From assembly GCA_947630085.1 (NCBI GenBank), contig CANRGP010000015.1, positions 1 through 36,404 on the forward strand: a stretch of 36,404 nt of DNA, read 5' to 3'. Positions 14,954 to 24,552 of this stretch are shown one piece after another. The notes below the pieces were generated by a model. It ran no database searches, had not been told where the DNA came from, and saw only the letters and a list, made by a program, of their open reading frames with translations. How positions within the stretch are numbered: the stretch's first letter is position 1; each line of letters starts with the position of its first letter. The DNA is from an uncultured Lachnospiraceae bacterium (GTDB lineage Bacteria > Bacillota > Clostridia > Lachnospirales > Lachnospiraceae). Position numbers and translations under genes: made by a program.

Positions 14954-15991
14954 GTGGAGCTTGATGAGCGTAAGGTTACCATATTGAAAGCGATCATCAG
15001 AAATTATATGGATACCGGCGAACCGGTCGGATCCCGAACCATTTCCAAATACGTGGACAACAAGTGGAGTTCCGCTACGATCCGCAATGAGATGTCGGAC
15101 CTGGAGGAGATGGGCTATATCATACAGCCCCATACCTCCGCGGGACGTATCCCGTCGGATAAAGGGTACCGTTTCTATGTGGATCAGATCCTGCAGGAGA
15201 AAAACAACGAGGTTTCCGAGATGCAGGAGCTCATGTTCCGGAAGGTCGACCGGCTGGAGTCGGTGCTGAAGAAGCTGGCCAAGCTTCTGGCAAACGATAC
15301 CAACTATGCCGCTTTGATCAGCGGACCGAAGTACCATCAGAACAAGCTGAAATTTATCCAGCTGTCCAGGGTGGATCGGGATAAACTGCTGATCGTGACG
15401 GTGCTTGAGGGAAACCTGATCAAGAACACCATTGTGAATGTTGCGGAGGAGATTGACGAAGAGGAGCTGCTGAACCTGAACATCCTGCTCAACAGCAATC
15501 TCAACGGACTTACCGTTGAGGAGATCAACCTGGAAGTGATCAGCCGGATGAAGCAGCAGGCCGGGCCCCACGCGGGGGTGGTGGATCTGGTGCTCAATCA
15601 GGTTGCCGAGGTGATCCGGGCAGATGCGGAAAACCTTCAGATTTATACCAGCGGCGCCACCAACATTTTCAAGTATCCGGAGCTGAGCGACAATCAGAAG
15701 GCCAGCGAGCTGCTGGGGACCCTGGAACATACGGAACTGCTCCAGAAGCTGGTGAACGGGGCGGACGATCCCGAAAACAATACGGGCATTCAGGTCTATA
15801 TCGGAGAAGAGACCCCGGTTCAGGCCATGCATGACTGCAGTGTGATCACGGCCAACTATGAATTGGGAGAAGGGATCCGGGGGACCATAGGGATTATCGG
15901 ACCGAAGAGGATGGATTACGAAAAGGTGCTGAAAACTCTGCGGACGCTGATGACTCAGCTAGACGCTGCATTTAAAAAAGAGGAAAGGTGA
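14954..15991 (+). CDS. hrcA: Heat-inducible transcription repressor HrcA
   Basis: The 345-residue repressor has the usual family length. The N-terminal winged helix is clear (ERKVTILKAIIRNYMDTG, then GSRTISKY and SATIRNEMSDLEEMGYI), and the central GAF-like dimerisation region follows. HrcA binds CIRCE and releases it on heat stress when GroEL is titrated. A perfect CIRCE sits 39 bases upstream of its own start, so the operon is autoregulated. I chose GTG 14954 because AGGAGAG lies six bases upstream and homology begins there; the GTG at 14909 lies inside the CIRCE. grpE follows after nine bases. Confidence 0.95.
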   Translation: MELDERKVTILKAIIRNYMDTGEPVGSRTISKYVDNKWSSATIRNEMSDLEEMGYIIQPHTSAGRIPSDKGYRFYVDQILQEKNNEVSEMQELMFRKVDRLESVLKKLAKLLANDTNYAALISGPKYHQNKLKFIQLSRVDRDKLLIVTVLEGNLIKNTIVNVAEEIDEEELLNLNILLNSNLNGLTVEEINLEVISRMKQQAGPHAGVVDLVLNQVAEVIRADAENLQIYTSGATNIFKYPELSDNQKASELLGTLEHTELLQKLVNGADDPENNTGIQVYIGEETPVQAMHDCSVITANYELGEGIRGTIGIIGPKRMDYEKVLKTLRTLMTQLDAAFKKEER

Positions 15992-16000
15992 TGAAACGGC

Positions 16001-16717
16001 GTGGATAGAGAGAACAGGGAAGAAACGAATATGGAGGAAGAACTGAATTCGCAGGACGGATCTCCGGACACGGCAAAGGAGGATTCTCCGGAACCGGATC
16101 CGGCGGAGCAGCAGGCTTCCCGGTCCGGCGATGCGGCCGAAGAGGCATCCGCGGATACCGGGGAGGAGAGCGATGCCCGGGAAGGGCAGGAGCAGAACGA
16201 AGCGAAGGGAGCGCCCGGAGCGGAAGAGGAGCCGGAGGATGGAAAGTTTCATGTTTTCGGCAAGAAGAAGCAGAAAAAAGACGCGAAAGACATTCAGATC
16301 GAGGAACTGACCGACAGGCTCCGCCGCAATATGGCCGAGTTTGATAATTTCCGCAAGAGGACGGAAAAAGAGAAATCCGCAATGTTCGAGATCGGCGCGA
16401 GGGATATCATCGAGAGGATCCTTCCGGTGATCGACAACTTTGAAAGGGGCCTGGCCGCTGTCCCGGAGGACGTGAAGGGAACGCCCTTTGCCGACGGGAT
16501 GGAGATGATATACAAGCAGCTTCTCAAGAACCTTGAGGATGCGGGAGTCAGGGCCATAAAGGCCGAGGGGGAACCCTTCGATCCCAATTTCCACAATGCG
16601 GTGATGCACGTGGAGGATGAGAACCTGGGCGAGAACGTCGTCGCGCAGGAGCTCCAGAAGGGATATATGTACCGCGACAGCGTGGTGAGGCACAGCATGG
16701 TATCTGTCGCGAACTGA
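16001..16717 (+). CDS. grpE: Nucleotide exchange factor GrpE
   Basis: This 238-residue co-chaperone releases ADP from DnaK. The first 85 residues are a long acidic, low-complexity, Glu/Ala-rich tail, longer than in many relatives. The helical stalk begins at about residue 100 (IEELTDRLRRNMAEFDNFRKRTEKEK), and the beta-wing signature (FDPNFHNAVMHVEDENL, then GYMYRDSVVRHSMVSV) is intact. The GTG at 16001 follows AAAGGTGA with a nine-base gap; ATG 16031 is an alternative without a good site. It lies between hrcA and dnaK in the CIRCE-controlled operon. Confidence 0.95.
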   Translation: MDRENREETNMEEELNSQDGSPDTAKEDSPEPDPAEQQASRSGDAAEEASADTGEESDAREGQEQNEAKGAPGAEEEPEDGKFHVFGKKKQKKDAKDIQIEELTDRLRRNMAEFDNFRKRTEKEKSAMFEIGARDIIERILPVIDNFERGLAAVPEDVKGTPFADGMEMIYKQLLKNLEDAGVRAIKAEGEPFDPNFHNAVMHVEDENLGENVVAQELQKGYMYRDSVVRHSMVSVAN

Positions 16718-16765
16718 CGGTAAGGAAATACACAATTTCAAATATATATGCAGGAGGAAACAATT

Positions 16766-18646
16766 ATGAGCAAGATTATAGGTATCGATTTAGGGACAAC
16801 AAACAGCTGTGTGGCAGTGATGGAGGGCGGCAAGCCCACCGTTATCGCCAATGCGGAGGGCGTCCGCACGACGCCGTCCATCGTGGCTTTCACCAAGACC
16901 GGGGAGCGTCTGGTGGGAGAGCCCGCCAAGCGTCAGGCAGTGACCAATGCCGACAAGACCATATCTTCGATCAAGAGGCATATGGGAACCGACTACAAGG
17001 TGGATATCGACGGAAAGAAGTACACGCCTCAGGAGATCTCCGCGATGATCCTGCAGAAGCTGAAGGCGGATGCGGAGAGCTATCTGGGCGAGACGGTTAC
17101 GGAGGCGGTCATCACCGTTCCCGCATATTTCAATGACGCCCAGCGTCAGGCTACCAAGGATGCCGGAAAGATCGCGGGCCTGGATGTAAAGCGTATCATC
17201 AACGAGCCCACGGCCGCGGCTCTGGCCTATGGTCTGGACAATGAGAAAGAGCAGAAGATCATGGTGTATGACCTGGGCGGCGGTACGTTTGATGTCTCCA
17301 TCATTGAGATCGGCGACGGCGTCATCGAGGTCCTTTCCACCAACGGAGACACCCATCTGGGAGGCGACGACTTCGACAATCGTGTGACCCAGTGGATGAT
17401 CACGGAATTCAAAAAGGCTGAAGGAGTGGATCTGTCCAATGATAAGATGGCCCTCCAGAGGCTGAAGGAGGCGGCCGAGAAAGCGAAGAAGGAGCTTTCC
17501 ACCGCGACGACCACCAACATCAATCTGCCGTTCATTACGGCGACCAGCGAGGGACCGAAGCATCTGGACATGAATCTGACCAGGGCGAAGTTCGACGAGC
17601 TGACACATGACCTGATCGAAAAGACCGCAGTACCGGTGCAGAACGCTCTGCGCGACGCGGGGATCACCGCTTCCGAGCTGGGCAAGGTCCTTCTGGTAGG
17701 CGGTTCCACCCGTATGATCGCGGCTCAGGACAAGGTGAAGCAGCTTACCGGGCATGAGCCCAGCAAGACCCTGAACCCCGACGAGTGCGTTGCCATCGGC
17801 GCGGCCATTCAGGGCGGCAAGCTGGCCGGCGACGCGGGAGCGGGAGATATCCTTCTTCTGGATGTGACGCCGCTTTCCCTCTCCATCGAGACGATGGGAG
17901 GAGTCGCCACCAGGCTGATCGAGCGCAATACCACGATTCCCACCAAGAAGAGCCAGATCTTCTCCACCGCGGCAGATAACCAGACGGCAGTCGACATTCA
18001 TGTGGTACAGGGCGAGAGGCAGTTCGCCCGCGACAACAAGACCCTGGGCCAGTTCCGTCTGGACGGGATCCCGCCCGCAAGAAGAGGCGTTCCGCAGATC
18101 GAGGTGACCTTCGACATCGACGCCAACGGGATCGTCAATGTGTCCGCCAAGGATCTGGGAACCGGCAAGGAGCAGCACATTACCATTACCTCCGGTTCCA
18201 ATATGTCCGATTCCGATATCGAGAAGGCTGTGAAAGAAGCGGCTGAGTACGAGGCGCAGGACAAGAAGCGCAAGGAGGCAGTGGATACCAGGAACGAGGC
18301 CGATTCCATCGTCTTCCAGACCGAAAAGGCGCTGGAAGATGTGGGAGATAAGATCGCTGCCAACGATAAGGCGGCCGTGGAGGCTGACCTGGCGGCGCTG
18401 AAGGAAGCCGTGAACCGGGCTCCTGCCGAGGAGATGAGCGACGCGCAGATAGCGGACATCAAGGCGGCGAAGGAGAAGCTGATGGCGAGCGCCCAGGCGC
18501 TGTTCACCAAGATGTATGAATCCATGCAGGGAGCCGCCGGAACGGCGGGCGCCGGCCCCGATATGAGCGGAGCGGGCGGAAGTGCCCATGAAAGCGCGTC
18601 AAAGCCGGACGATGACATCATTGACGGCGACTTTAAGGAAGTGTAA
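16766..18646 (+). CDS. dnaK: Chaperone protein DnaK (Hsp70)
   Basis: This 626-residue Hsp70 is of usual length. The ATPase domain begins [17 protein letters not shown] and includes [15 protein letters not shown] and [12 protein letters not shown]; the hydrophobic linker is [13 protein letters not shown]. The substrate-binding domain has [21 protein letters not shown], and the lid ends with a Gly/Ala-rich tail and [12 protein letters not shown]. It folds and refolds proteins in the cytosol with DnaJ and GrpE. GGAGG six bases before ATG 16766 fixes the start; an upstream in-frame ATG at 16748 lies in front of that site and is rejected. Confidence 0.98.
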   Translation: MSKIIGIDLGTTNSCVAVMEGGKPTVIANAEGVRTTPSIVAFTKTGERLVGEPAKRQAVTNADKTISSIKRHMGTDYKVDIDGKKYTPQEISAMILQKLKADAESYLGETVTEAVITVPAYFNDAQRQATKDAGKIAGLDVKRIINEPTAAALAYGLDNEKEQKIMVYDLGGGTFDVSIIEIGDGVIEVLSTNGDTHLGGDDFDNRVTQWMITEFKKAEGVDLSNDKMALQRLKEAAEKAKKELSTATTTNINLPFITATSEGPKHLDMNLTRAKFDELTHDLIEKTAVPVQNALRDAGITASELGKVLLVGGSTRMIAAQDKVKQLTGHEPSKTLNPDECVAIGAAIQGGKLAGDAGAGDILLLDVTPLSLSIETMGGVATRLIERNTTIPTKKSQIFSTAADNQTAVDIHVVQGERQFARDNKTLGQFRLDGIPPARRGVPQIEVTFDIDANGIVNVSAKDLGTGKEQHITITSGSNMSDSDIEKAVKEAAEYEAQDKKRKEAVDTRNEADSIVFQTEKALEDVGDKIAANDKAAVEADLAALKEAVNRAPAEEMSDAQIADIKAAKEKLMASAQALFTKMYESMQGAAGTAGAGPDMSGAGGSAHESASKPDDDIIDGDFKEV

Positions 18647-18731
18647 TCCGAAAAAATCATACCGATAGGATACTTGTCCGCCAGCCGGGGAATTCCCTGA
18701 CTGGCGAACATCGTGGAAAGGTAGCAGACAT

Positions 18732-19895
18732 ATGGCAGAGACCAAGAGAGATTATTATGAGGTTCTCGGCGTGCCCAAAGACGCCGACGAAGCGGCGCTC
18801 AAGAAAGCGTACCGGACCCTGGCGAAAAAATATCATCCCGACGCCAATCCGGGGGATGCGGAGGCGGAACGCAAATTTAAAGAGGCATCCGAGGCTTACG
18901 CGGTGCTGAGCGACCCCGAAAAGAGAAAGACATATGATCAGTTCGGACACGCGGCCTTTGACGGCGGAGCGGGAGGCGGCGGCTTCAGCGGATTCGGCGG
19001 TTTCGGAGGGTTCGACGGCGCCGATATGGGAGACATTTTCGGCGATATATTCGGCGATCTGTTCGGAAGCAGCCGAAGCACCAGAAGCTCCCGCTATAAC
19101 GGCCCCATGCGCGGGGCCAACCTTCAGACCAGCGTAAGGCTCACCTTTGAGGAGGCGGTATTCGGCTGCGAGAAGGAGATCGAGATCAACTTTAAGGAAG
19201 AATGCCAGTCCTGCCACGGCACGGGCGCCAAGGCCGGCACATCCAAGGAGACCTGTTCCAAGTGCAACGGCAAGGGCAAGATCGTGTATACGCAGCAGAC
19301 CATGTTCGGCACCATGCAGAATGTGTCCACCTGCCCGGACTGCGGAGGAATCGGCCAGGTGATCCGGGAGAAGTGCCCGGATTGCCGGGGAACCGGATAC
19401 ATCGTGAAAAGAAAGAAGCTGAAGGTAACCATACCCGCGGGCATTGACGACGGCCAGAGCGTGAGGAGCGTGGGAGCGGGTGAGCCGGGAACCGGCGGCG
19501 GTGAGCGGGGAGATCTCCTTGTGACCGCGATAGTCTCCAAGCATCCCATCTTTATCCGCAAGGATATGGACATTTATTCTACGGTGTACATCTCCTTTGC
19601 GAAGGCGGCGCTGGGCGGGCCCCTGATCATCAAAACGGTGGACGGCCAGGTCGAATATGAGGTTAAGCCGGGGACGGAGACGGATACAAAGGTACGTTTA
19701 AAGGGTAAGGGCGTTCCCTCTGTCCGGAACAGGAACGTACGCGGCGACCACTATGTGACGCTGGTGGTACAGGTTCCGAAGCAGCTGAATGAGGAACAGC
19801 GCCAGGCCCTCCGGCGTTTTGACGAACTGATGACAGGCAGGACGGATTCCGGGGACGACGGGAACGGAAAGAAGAAAAAGGGACTGTTCAAATAA
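18732..19895 (+). CDS. dnaJ: Chaperone protein DnaJ (Hsp40)
   Basis: This 387-residue type-I J protein has its J domain at residues 6-70 with HPD at 35-37, then a glycine/phenylalanine-rich linker ([15 protein letters not shown]). Four zinc-binding repeats follow: [24 protein letters not shown] and CPDCRGTG. C-terminal beta-barrel domains and a basic end complete it. It stimulates DnaK ATPase and delivers clients. It follows dnaK by 85 bases, in which an imperfect GTCCGCCAG/CTGGCGAA hairpin (about 18676-18709) without a T-run might act in mRNA processing. The next gene starts 17 bases after its stop. Confidence 0.97.
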   Translation: MAETKRDYYEVLGVPKDADEAALKKAYRTLAKKYHPDANPGDAEAERKFKEASEAYAVLSDPEKRKTYDQFGHAAFDGGAGGGGFSGFGGFGGFDGADMGDIFGDIFGDLFGSSRSTRSSRYNGPMRGANLQTSVRLTFEEAVFGCEKEIEINFKEECQSCHGTGAKAGTSKETCSKCNGKGKIVYTQQTMFGTMQNVSTCPDCGGIGQVIREKCPDCRGTGYIVKRKKLKVTIPAGIDDGQSVRSVGAGEPGTGGGERGDLLVTAIVSKHPIFIRKDMDIYSTVYISFAKAALGGPLIIKTVDGQVEYEVKPGTETDTKVRLKGKGVPSVRNRNVRGDHYVTLVVQVPKQLNEEQRQALRRFDELMTGRTDSGDDGNGKKKKGLFK

Positions 19896-19912
19896 CAAAG
19901 GAGGATTTCCCT

Positions 19913-20515
19913 ATGAGAAGAAGCAGAAAGCTGATGACCGCGGCCGTGGCCGCGGGGGTGCTGCTCCTGACGGCGCTGCCGGTCCTGGGGGCCAATGAAC
20001 TGGTATCTGCGGGCCCGGGAGGAAACAGCCTCCATTCTGCTGCCAGCGGGGTCTACGCATATCCGGGCGTTTACGGGACAGGGCCCAGCTTTAAACAGCT
20101 GGTAAGTACGTACCTGGCCAATACGGCCACCAGCGATGATATGGAGGGCTTCGAGGATCCCCAGGGGGACCAGACGGTCCAGGGATGGCGCTACAACCCC
20201 AACGGCTGGTGGTACGGCCTCCAGGGAGGCGGATGGCTCAGAAACGGCTGGTCGTGTATTGACGGGAGATGGTATTATTTCGGCCAGAACGGCCTTGTCA
20301 GGACCGGATGGCTGGATGACGGCGGGAACCGGTTCTATCTGAACCCGGTGGACGACGGGACGTACGGCGCCATGCGGACCGGATGGCAGATCATAGACGG
20401 AAAGGCATATTACTTTAACGCTTCTTCCGAGGGAGTCCTGGGCGCGCTTCTTACCAATACGACAACGCCGGACGGATATCGTGTGGGAGTTGACGGAGCA
20501 ATGACAGTTAAGTGA
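19913..20515 (+). CDS. Secreted cell-wall-binding repeat protein
   Basis: The 200-residue product has a clear signal peptide (basic MRRSRKL, hydrophobic core to about residue 24, probable cleavage near VLG-AN at 26-27). After a spacer of about 65 residues it carries repeats of the choline-binding type: GWRYNPNGWWYGL, GWSCIDGRWYYFGQNG, GWLDDGGNRFYLN and GWQIIDGKAYYFNAS. These aromatic/glycine modules attach surface proteins to choline or other wall polymers. No catalytic domain is present, so it may be a wall adaptor or chaperone-like surface protein. AAAGGAGG precedes the ATG. Its position 17 bases after dnaJ and before a strong terminator suggests that heat-shock transcripts include it. Confidence 0.85.
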   Translation: MRRSRKLMTAAVAAGVLLLTALPVLGANELVSAGPGGNSLHSAASGVYAYPGVYGTGPSFKQLVSTYLANTATSDDMEGFEDPQGDQTVQGWRYNPNGWWYGLQGGGWLRNGWSCIDGRWYYFGQNGLVRTGWLDDGGNRFYLNPVDDGTYGAMRTGWQIIDGKAYYFNASSEGVLGALLTNTTTPDGYRVGVDGAMTVK

Positions 20516-20547
20516 CCGGTGACAGAACAGGACATGAGAGAAAAGGA

Positions 20548-20584
20548 TCAGGGGCCGCGCAGGACGCGCGGCCCCTGACGCTTT
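20548..20584 (+). terminator. Strong terminator ending the heat-shock operon
   Basis: TCAGGGGCCGCGC (20548-20560) pairs perfectly with GCGCGGCCCCTGA (20566-20578) over a five-base loop, then CGCTTTT. Confidence 0.85.
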
Positions 20585-20700
20585 TCCGGAGGTCTTTTGT
20601 ATGGCATATTCTTTTGTATCTTTCTCGGATCCTTTCTTCCGGTATCTTCTGATCTTTTGTACCTTCCCGCCGCGATACGGGTTATGATATGTATGAGTGG

Positions 20701-20713
20701 ATGGGTTACCCAT
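20701..20713. promoter_or_regulatory. Palindrome ATGGGT-T-ACCCAT, part of a GGTTAC site array
   Basis: This exact 13-base palindrome contains GGTTACC. Related elements lie downstream at 20799-20806 (TGTAACCC), 20821-20828 (TGTAACCT), 20882-20887 (GGTTAT) and 20892-20897 (GGTTAC). Apart from these and the promoter, the 20585-20926 stretch shows no gene I can support. Confidence 0.4.
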
Positions 20714-20871
20714 TCAATAGAATAATGCACAGGGACTGCTTTTTATCGCGTCGGCGTGTAAAAAACCCCCGGCAAATACTGGAAATCCGCCTGTACCCTG
20801 TAACCCTTTTGATTAAAAATTGTAACCTTTATTTTGAATATAACACAGGATACAAAAAGTGTATCTGATTA

Positions 20872-20903
20872 TTGACAGTTAGGTTATAATAGGTTACAAT
20901 AGG
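20872..20903 (+). promoter_or_regulatory. Promoter of the third ATPase with overlapping tandem repeats
   Basis: TTGACA (20872-20877), a 17-base spacer and TACAAT (20895-20900). The spacer and -10 box are built of two 10-base direct repeats, TAGGTTATAA (20880-20889) and TAGGTTACAA (20890-20899), plus TAGG. Reverse-complement copies (TTGTAACC) lie about 50-70 bases upstream, as expected for a repressor operator. Confidence 0.65.
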
Positions 20904-20926
20904 CGGAGAAGAAAGGAGGGGTTCTT

Positions 20927-22744
20927 ATGGAGGACGGCAAGCGATGGGAGGAAAACCTGCCGGAAACCCCGGCGATGGTGGAGGGGAAGATCCGCGAACT
21001 CGAGAGAAGGATCGCCAGGCTCCCGGTAGGTTATATATCAAAAAAGACGATACATGGAAAGCTTCGTTTTTACCGCCAGTGGACAGAGAACGGAAAGATG
21101 AAGAGCCAGTATATCAAAGACGGTCAGCTGGAGGCGCTGCAGGCCGGGATCGAGGAGAGACGCGGCCTCCAGAAGCAGCTGAAGGAGCTGAAGGTGAAGC
21201 AGGCAGCTACCGTAGGTGCCGCCATCGGCACAGGGGGAGGGCGGAGCCGCTCTGCTGCGTCACGATCTTTCGTCCGGCGCTTTCAGACGAACGTGGTGAC
21301 GGATGAGGCTCTTGCCGCCATGACGGAGGGGATCGAAAAAGAGAAAAAGCGCTTCTGCTTTGAGAAACTGCAGGCATATCTTCACGGCAGGATCGGAAGC
21401 GACGGACGGGTATGTCTGATCACCGGGCTGCGGCGGACGGGGAAAACGACCATGATCCGCCAGGCGATAGCGGCACTGGTCCCGGAGGAAATGGAGAGGG
21501 CCGCCTACATCAAGATCACGGCGGCGGATTCCATGGACAAGCTGAACCAGGATCTGAAAATGCTGGCCGTTCTGGGGTACCGTTTCGTGTTCGTGGATGA
21601 GGTGACGCTGATGGGCGACTTTATTGATGATGCGGCTCTCCTTTCGGACATCCATGCGGCCCAGGGAATGCGGGTCGTCCTGACGGGGACGGATTCGCTT
21701 GCTTTCTGTCTGGCTCTCAGGCAGGAATTGTATGACAGGGCGGTTCTGGTGCGCACTACGTTTATCTCCTTTAAGGAACACAGTCTCCTTCTCGGCCTGG
21801 ACGATCTGGACGGATACATCCGCTACGGAGGCACCATGCGCGCGGGAGAGAGGCGCCCGGACGGCGGGCTTTATGTGGAAAACGCCACTTTCCGCAACAC
21901 GCAGGCCACGGGAGAATATGTGGAAAGCGCTGTCTGCCGCAATATTGAGAGATCTCTGGTGGGCAGCAAGGATCTGAGCCAGTTCCGCAATATGCGGGCC
22001 CTGCAGCAGTCCGGAAGCCTGGAGGAGGTCGTCAAACGCGTCATGGAAAACATGAACCTGAACTATCTTCTCCTGATTTTGTCCAAGAACCCGGCCTATC
22101 AGAATCTGAAGCTGGCCGCGTGGAACCTGCGCAATGACCGGAGCCGGGAGGAACAGGCATCCGGGATCACCCGTGTTCATGTGGCGGAGGTGAAGGAGGC
22201 CCTGGTGGATATGGATATTGTGGTGGAGTGTCCGGCGGAGACGCCGCAGGCGGGGAGCGAGCCGATCGAGCGGGTGATCTTTACGCAGCCGGGCATCCGT
22301 TACAGCCAGATCCAGACGCTTCTGCAGTCCCTGGTCAGCTCGGAGCGCTTCCTGGGCATGAGCGAGCTGGACAAAATGACCCTGACGGAACGTGTGCTCC
22401 AGGATGTGCGGGACCGGATGCTGGAGGACATCATCCTCCTGGAGACGGAGAAGGCCATGGAGGGGCGCTGCCAGGTATACAAGCTCCAGATCAACTCGGG
22501 CATTTTCGGGATGGTGGTCTACGACACGAAAGAAAATTCCTGTATGGTATGCGAGCTCCGCAACGGTCCCCGTATGGCGCCCGAACAGTACCGGCGTCTT
22601 GCGGATGCGGACAAATTTGTACAGATCGAGAAGCGGTTCGGCCCCATCAGCCGGAGATATATTCTCTGCGATGAACCGGACAGGCAGGAGGCGGATGGGA
22701 TCGACTTCTGCCGGCCCGAGGAATATCTTCGGCAGCTTCCGTGA
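20927..22744 (+). CDS. AAA-type ATPase with an N-terminal GYISKKTI-type domain
   Basis: The protein has 605 residues. Residues 20-95 form a coiled-coil-like helix around a small beta segment, GYISKKTIHGKLRFYRQW, ending in a SQYI motif; this pattern is known from uncharacterised clostridial proteins in which the lysine-rich strand pair may bind nucleic acid. The ATPase core has Walker A GLRRTGKTT at 167-175, Walker B VFVDE with Asp224-Glu225 and a sensor-like VLTGTDS at 251-257, related to but distant from COG1373 ATPases. The C-terminal 250 residues include a YKLQIN/VVYDT segment with a degenerate nuclease look. Function unknown. AAGGAGGGG precedes the ATG, and prmA starts 17 bases after the stop, so both may share the promoter. 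Confidence 0.75.
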   Translation: MEDGKRWEENLPETPAMVEGKIRELERRIARLPVGYISKKTIHGKLRFYRQWTENGKMKSQYIKDGQLEALQAGIEERRGLQKQLKELKVKQAATVGAAIGTGGGRSRSAASRSFVRRFQTNVVTDEALAAMTEGIEKEKKRFCFEKLQAYLHGRIGSDGRVCLITGLRRTGKTTMIRQAIAALVPEEMERAAYIKITAADSMDKLNQDLKMLAVLGYRFVFVDEVTLMGDFIDDAALLSDIHAAQGMRVVLTGTDSLAFCLALRQELYDRAVLVRTTFISFKEHSLLLGLDDLDGYIRYGGTMRAGERRPDGGLYVENATFRNTQATGEYVESAVCRNIERSLVGSKDLSQFRNMRALQQSGSLEEVVKRVMENMNLNYLLLILSKNPAYQNLKLAAWNLRNDRSREEQASGITRVHVAEVKEALVDMDIVVECPAETPQAGSEPIERVIFTQPGIRYSQIQTLLQSLVSSERFLGMSELDKMTLTERVLQDVRDRMLEDIILLETEKAMEGRCQVYKLQINSGIFGMVVYDTKENSCMVCELRNGPRMAPEQYRRLADADKFVQIEKRFGPISRRYILCDEPDRQEADGIDFCRPEEYLRQLP

Positions 22745-22761
22745 CGAGAGGAGCAAAACCT

Positions 22762-23730
22762 ATGAAATGGAAAAAATATACACTTGCTACCACTACGGAG
22801 GCGGTGGACCTTGTCAGCTGCCTCTTCGATGAGATCGGGATCGAAGGGATCGAGATCGAGGACAATGTTCCCCTGACGGAGAGCGAGACGAAGGGGATGT
22901 TCATCGACATCCTCCCGGAGCTTCCCGAGGATGACGGTACGGCGAAGGTGAGCTTCTATCTGGATGGCTCTTCCCCGGAGGAGGAGATCCTCAGAAAGGT
23001 AGAGGAGGGCCTTGACGCGCTTTCCGCGTCCGTAGATCTGGGCGCACGGACCATAACCGTGTCCGAGACTGAGGACAAGGACTGGATCAACAACTGGAAG
23101 CAGTATTTTAAGCCGTTTACGGTGGATGATATTCTGATCAAGCCGACCTGGGAGCCGGTTCCTCCCGACTGCGGGGAGAAGCTTCTGATCCAGATCGACC
23201 CGGGAACCGCTTTCGGCACCGGTCAGCATGAGACGACGCAGCTCTGCATCCGGCAGCTGAAAAAATATGTCAGGAGCGGCGACCGGATCCTGGACGTGGG
23301 GACCGGAAGCGGGATCCTGGGAATCACGGCGTTAAAGCTGGGGGCGGAAAGCGTCCGGGGGACGGATCTGGATGAGAATGCCATTGCCGCCGCCCGGGAA
23401 AATGCGGAGGCCAACGGCATCGGAGAAGACCGGTTCCTGCTGAAGCAGGGAGATATCACAGACGATGTCTCCGTCATGGAATGGGCGGGATATGACTGCT
23501 ATGATATCGTGACCGCCAATATCCTGGCAGACGTGATCATCCGCCTGCAGCCCCGGATCCCGCGCCACCTGAAGCAGGGGGGCATCTTTATCATGTCGGG
23601 GATCATTGACACCAAGGAGGCGGACGTTGTGAAGGCCGTAGAGGAGGCCGGCAGTCTGGAGATCCTTGAGGTCTGCCGACAGGGAGAGTGGGTATCGGTG
23701 ACAGCGAAAAAGAAAGCTGAGGAAAGGTAA
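22762..23730 (+). CDS. prmA: Ribosomal protein L11 methyltransferase PrmA
   Basis: This 322-residue enzyme trimethylates L11 using S-adenosylmethionine. The N-terminal substrate-binding domain (about 1-110) is followed by the family segment IDPGTAFGTGQHETTQ and the SAM-binding LDVGTGSGILGITAL; a later TANILADVI is the N-P-P-Y-like motif of this family. I start at 22762 (MKWKKYTL), with GAGAGGAG upstream; an in-frame ATG at 22741 overlaps the ATPase stop and is less likely. rsmE starts on its last stop base (TAATG), so the two are translationally coupled. Confidence 0.95.
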   Translation: MKWKKYTLATTTEAVDLVSCLFDEIGIEGIEIEDNVPLTESETKGMFIDILPELPEDDGTAKVSFYLDGSSPEEEILRKVEEGLDALSASVDLGARTITVSETEDKDWINNWKQYFKPFTVDDILIKPTWEPVPPDCGEKLLIQIDPGTAFGTGQHETTQLCIRQLKKYVRSGDRILDVGTGSGILGITALKLGAESVRGTDLDENAIAAARENAEANGIGEDRFLLKQGDITDDVSVMEWAGYDCYDIVTANILADVIIRLQPRIPRHLKQGGIFIMSGIIDTKEADVVKAVEEAGSLEILEVCRQGEWVSVTAKKKAEER

Positions 23731-24488
23731 TGTACCACTTTTTTGTCCCGGGAGAAGAGATCGCCGGTTCCGAGATCAGGATCACCGGCCCTGATGTGAA
23801 CCACATCCGGAACGTACTGCGGATGAAGCCCGGAGAGCGGCTTTGCGTGGGAGACGGCGCGGGCAGGGAATACCTGTGCGCCATCCGCGGCTTTGCTCCC
23901 GGCGAGGTGCTGACGGAGATCCTTTCGCAGGAGACGGCGGATACGGAGCTTCCCGCGACGCTCATATTGTTCCAGGGGCTCCCGAAGGGAGACAAGATGG
24001 AGCTGATCATTCAGAAAGCGGTGGAGCTGGGAGCTGCCGGCATTGTTCCTGTCGTTACCCGCCGCACGATCGTGAAGCTGGACGCGAAGAAGGCCCAGGA
24101 CCGGGTGCGCAGATGGAATGCCGTTGCACAGAGCGCGGCCAAGCAGTCTGGCAGGCAGTCGGTTCCCGCCGTATTCCCGGTCACGGAGTTTCAGGAGGCC
24201 GTCAGACGCGGCGTGGAGCTTGACGTGAAGATCCTTCCCTATGAGAATGCCAGGGGCATGGAGGCAACAAGGGAAGCGGTCGAATGTATCCGTCCCGGTA
24301 CAAGCGCGGGGATCTTCATCGGCCCGGAGGGCGGCTTTGAGGACGATGAGGTCAGGATGGCCCTGGAAGCCGGATGGACCAGCGTTTCTCTGGGAAGCCG
24401 GATCCTCCGGACGGAAACGGCGGGCCCCGCCCTTCTGTCGATCCTCATGTACCACCTGGAGACGACGCGGGCGCGTCAGGAAAAATGA
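23730..24488 (+). CDS. rsmE: 16S rRNA m3U1498 methyltransferase RsmE
   Basis: The 252-residue enzyme methylates N3 of U1498 in 16S rRNA. An N-terminal PUA-like domain (HHIRNVLRMKPGERLCVGDG-type segment, residues 20-45) precedes a SPOUT knot fold: LFQGLPKGDKMELIIQKAVELG, TRRTIVKLD, IGPEGGFEDDE and LGSRILRTETA, the last two forming the SAM site. Its ATG shares one base with the prmA stop codon. The pair prmA-rsmE is a very common arrangement next to dnaJ in Firmicutes. Confidence 0.95.
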   Translation: MYHFFVPGEEIAGSEIRITGPDVNHIRNVLRMKPGERLCVGDGAGREYLCAIRGFAPGEVLTEILSQETADTELPATLILFQGLPKGDKMELIIQKAVELGAAGIVPVVTRRTIVKLDAKKAQDRVRRWNAVAQSAAKQSGRQSVPAVFPVTEFQEAVRRGVELDVKILPYENARGMEATREAVECIRPGTSAGIFIGPEGGFEDDEVRMALEAGWTSVSLGSRILRTETAGPALLSILMYHLETTRARQEK

Positions 24489-24552
24489 GAAAGTGCGGGC
24501 CGGAAAACGGCGCGGCGGACCGCCTCGGCCGGGACCCGCGGGGAGATATTGT

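Noticed and set aside
16790-18589. A 599-codon open frame on the minus strand across dnaK
   Set aside because: It is exactly antisense to a certain dnaK; GC-rich third positions leave the opposite frame free of stops. It has no ribosome site and no recognisable domain.
18676-18709. Hairpin between dnaK and dnaJ read as a terminator
   Set aside because: It has no T-run and lies inside a conserved operon; RNA processing is possible but unsupported.
24241-24552. Extension of the cysteine desulfurase into rsmE
   Set aside because: It overlaps rsmE out of frame; a proper ATG with a GGGGAGA site is present at 24553.
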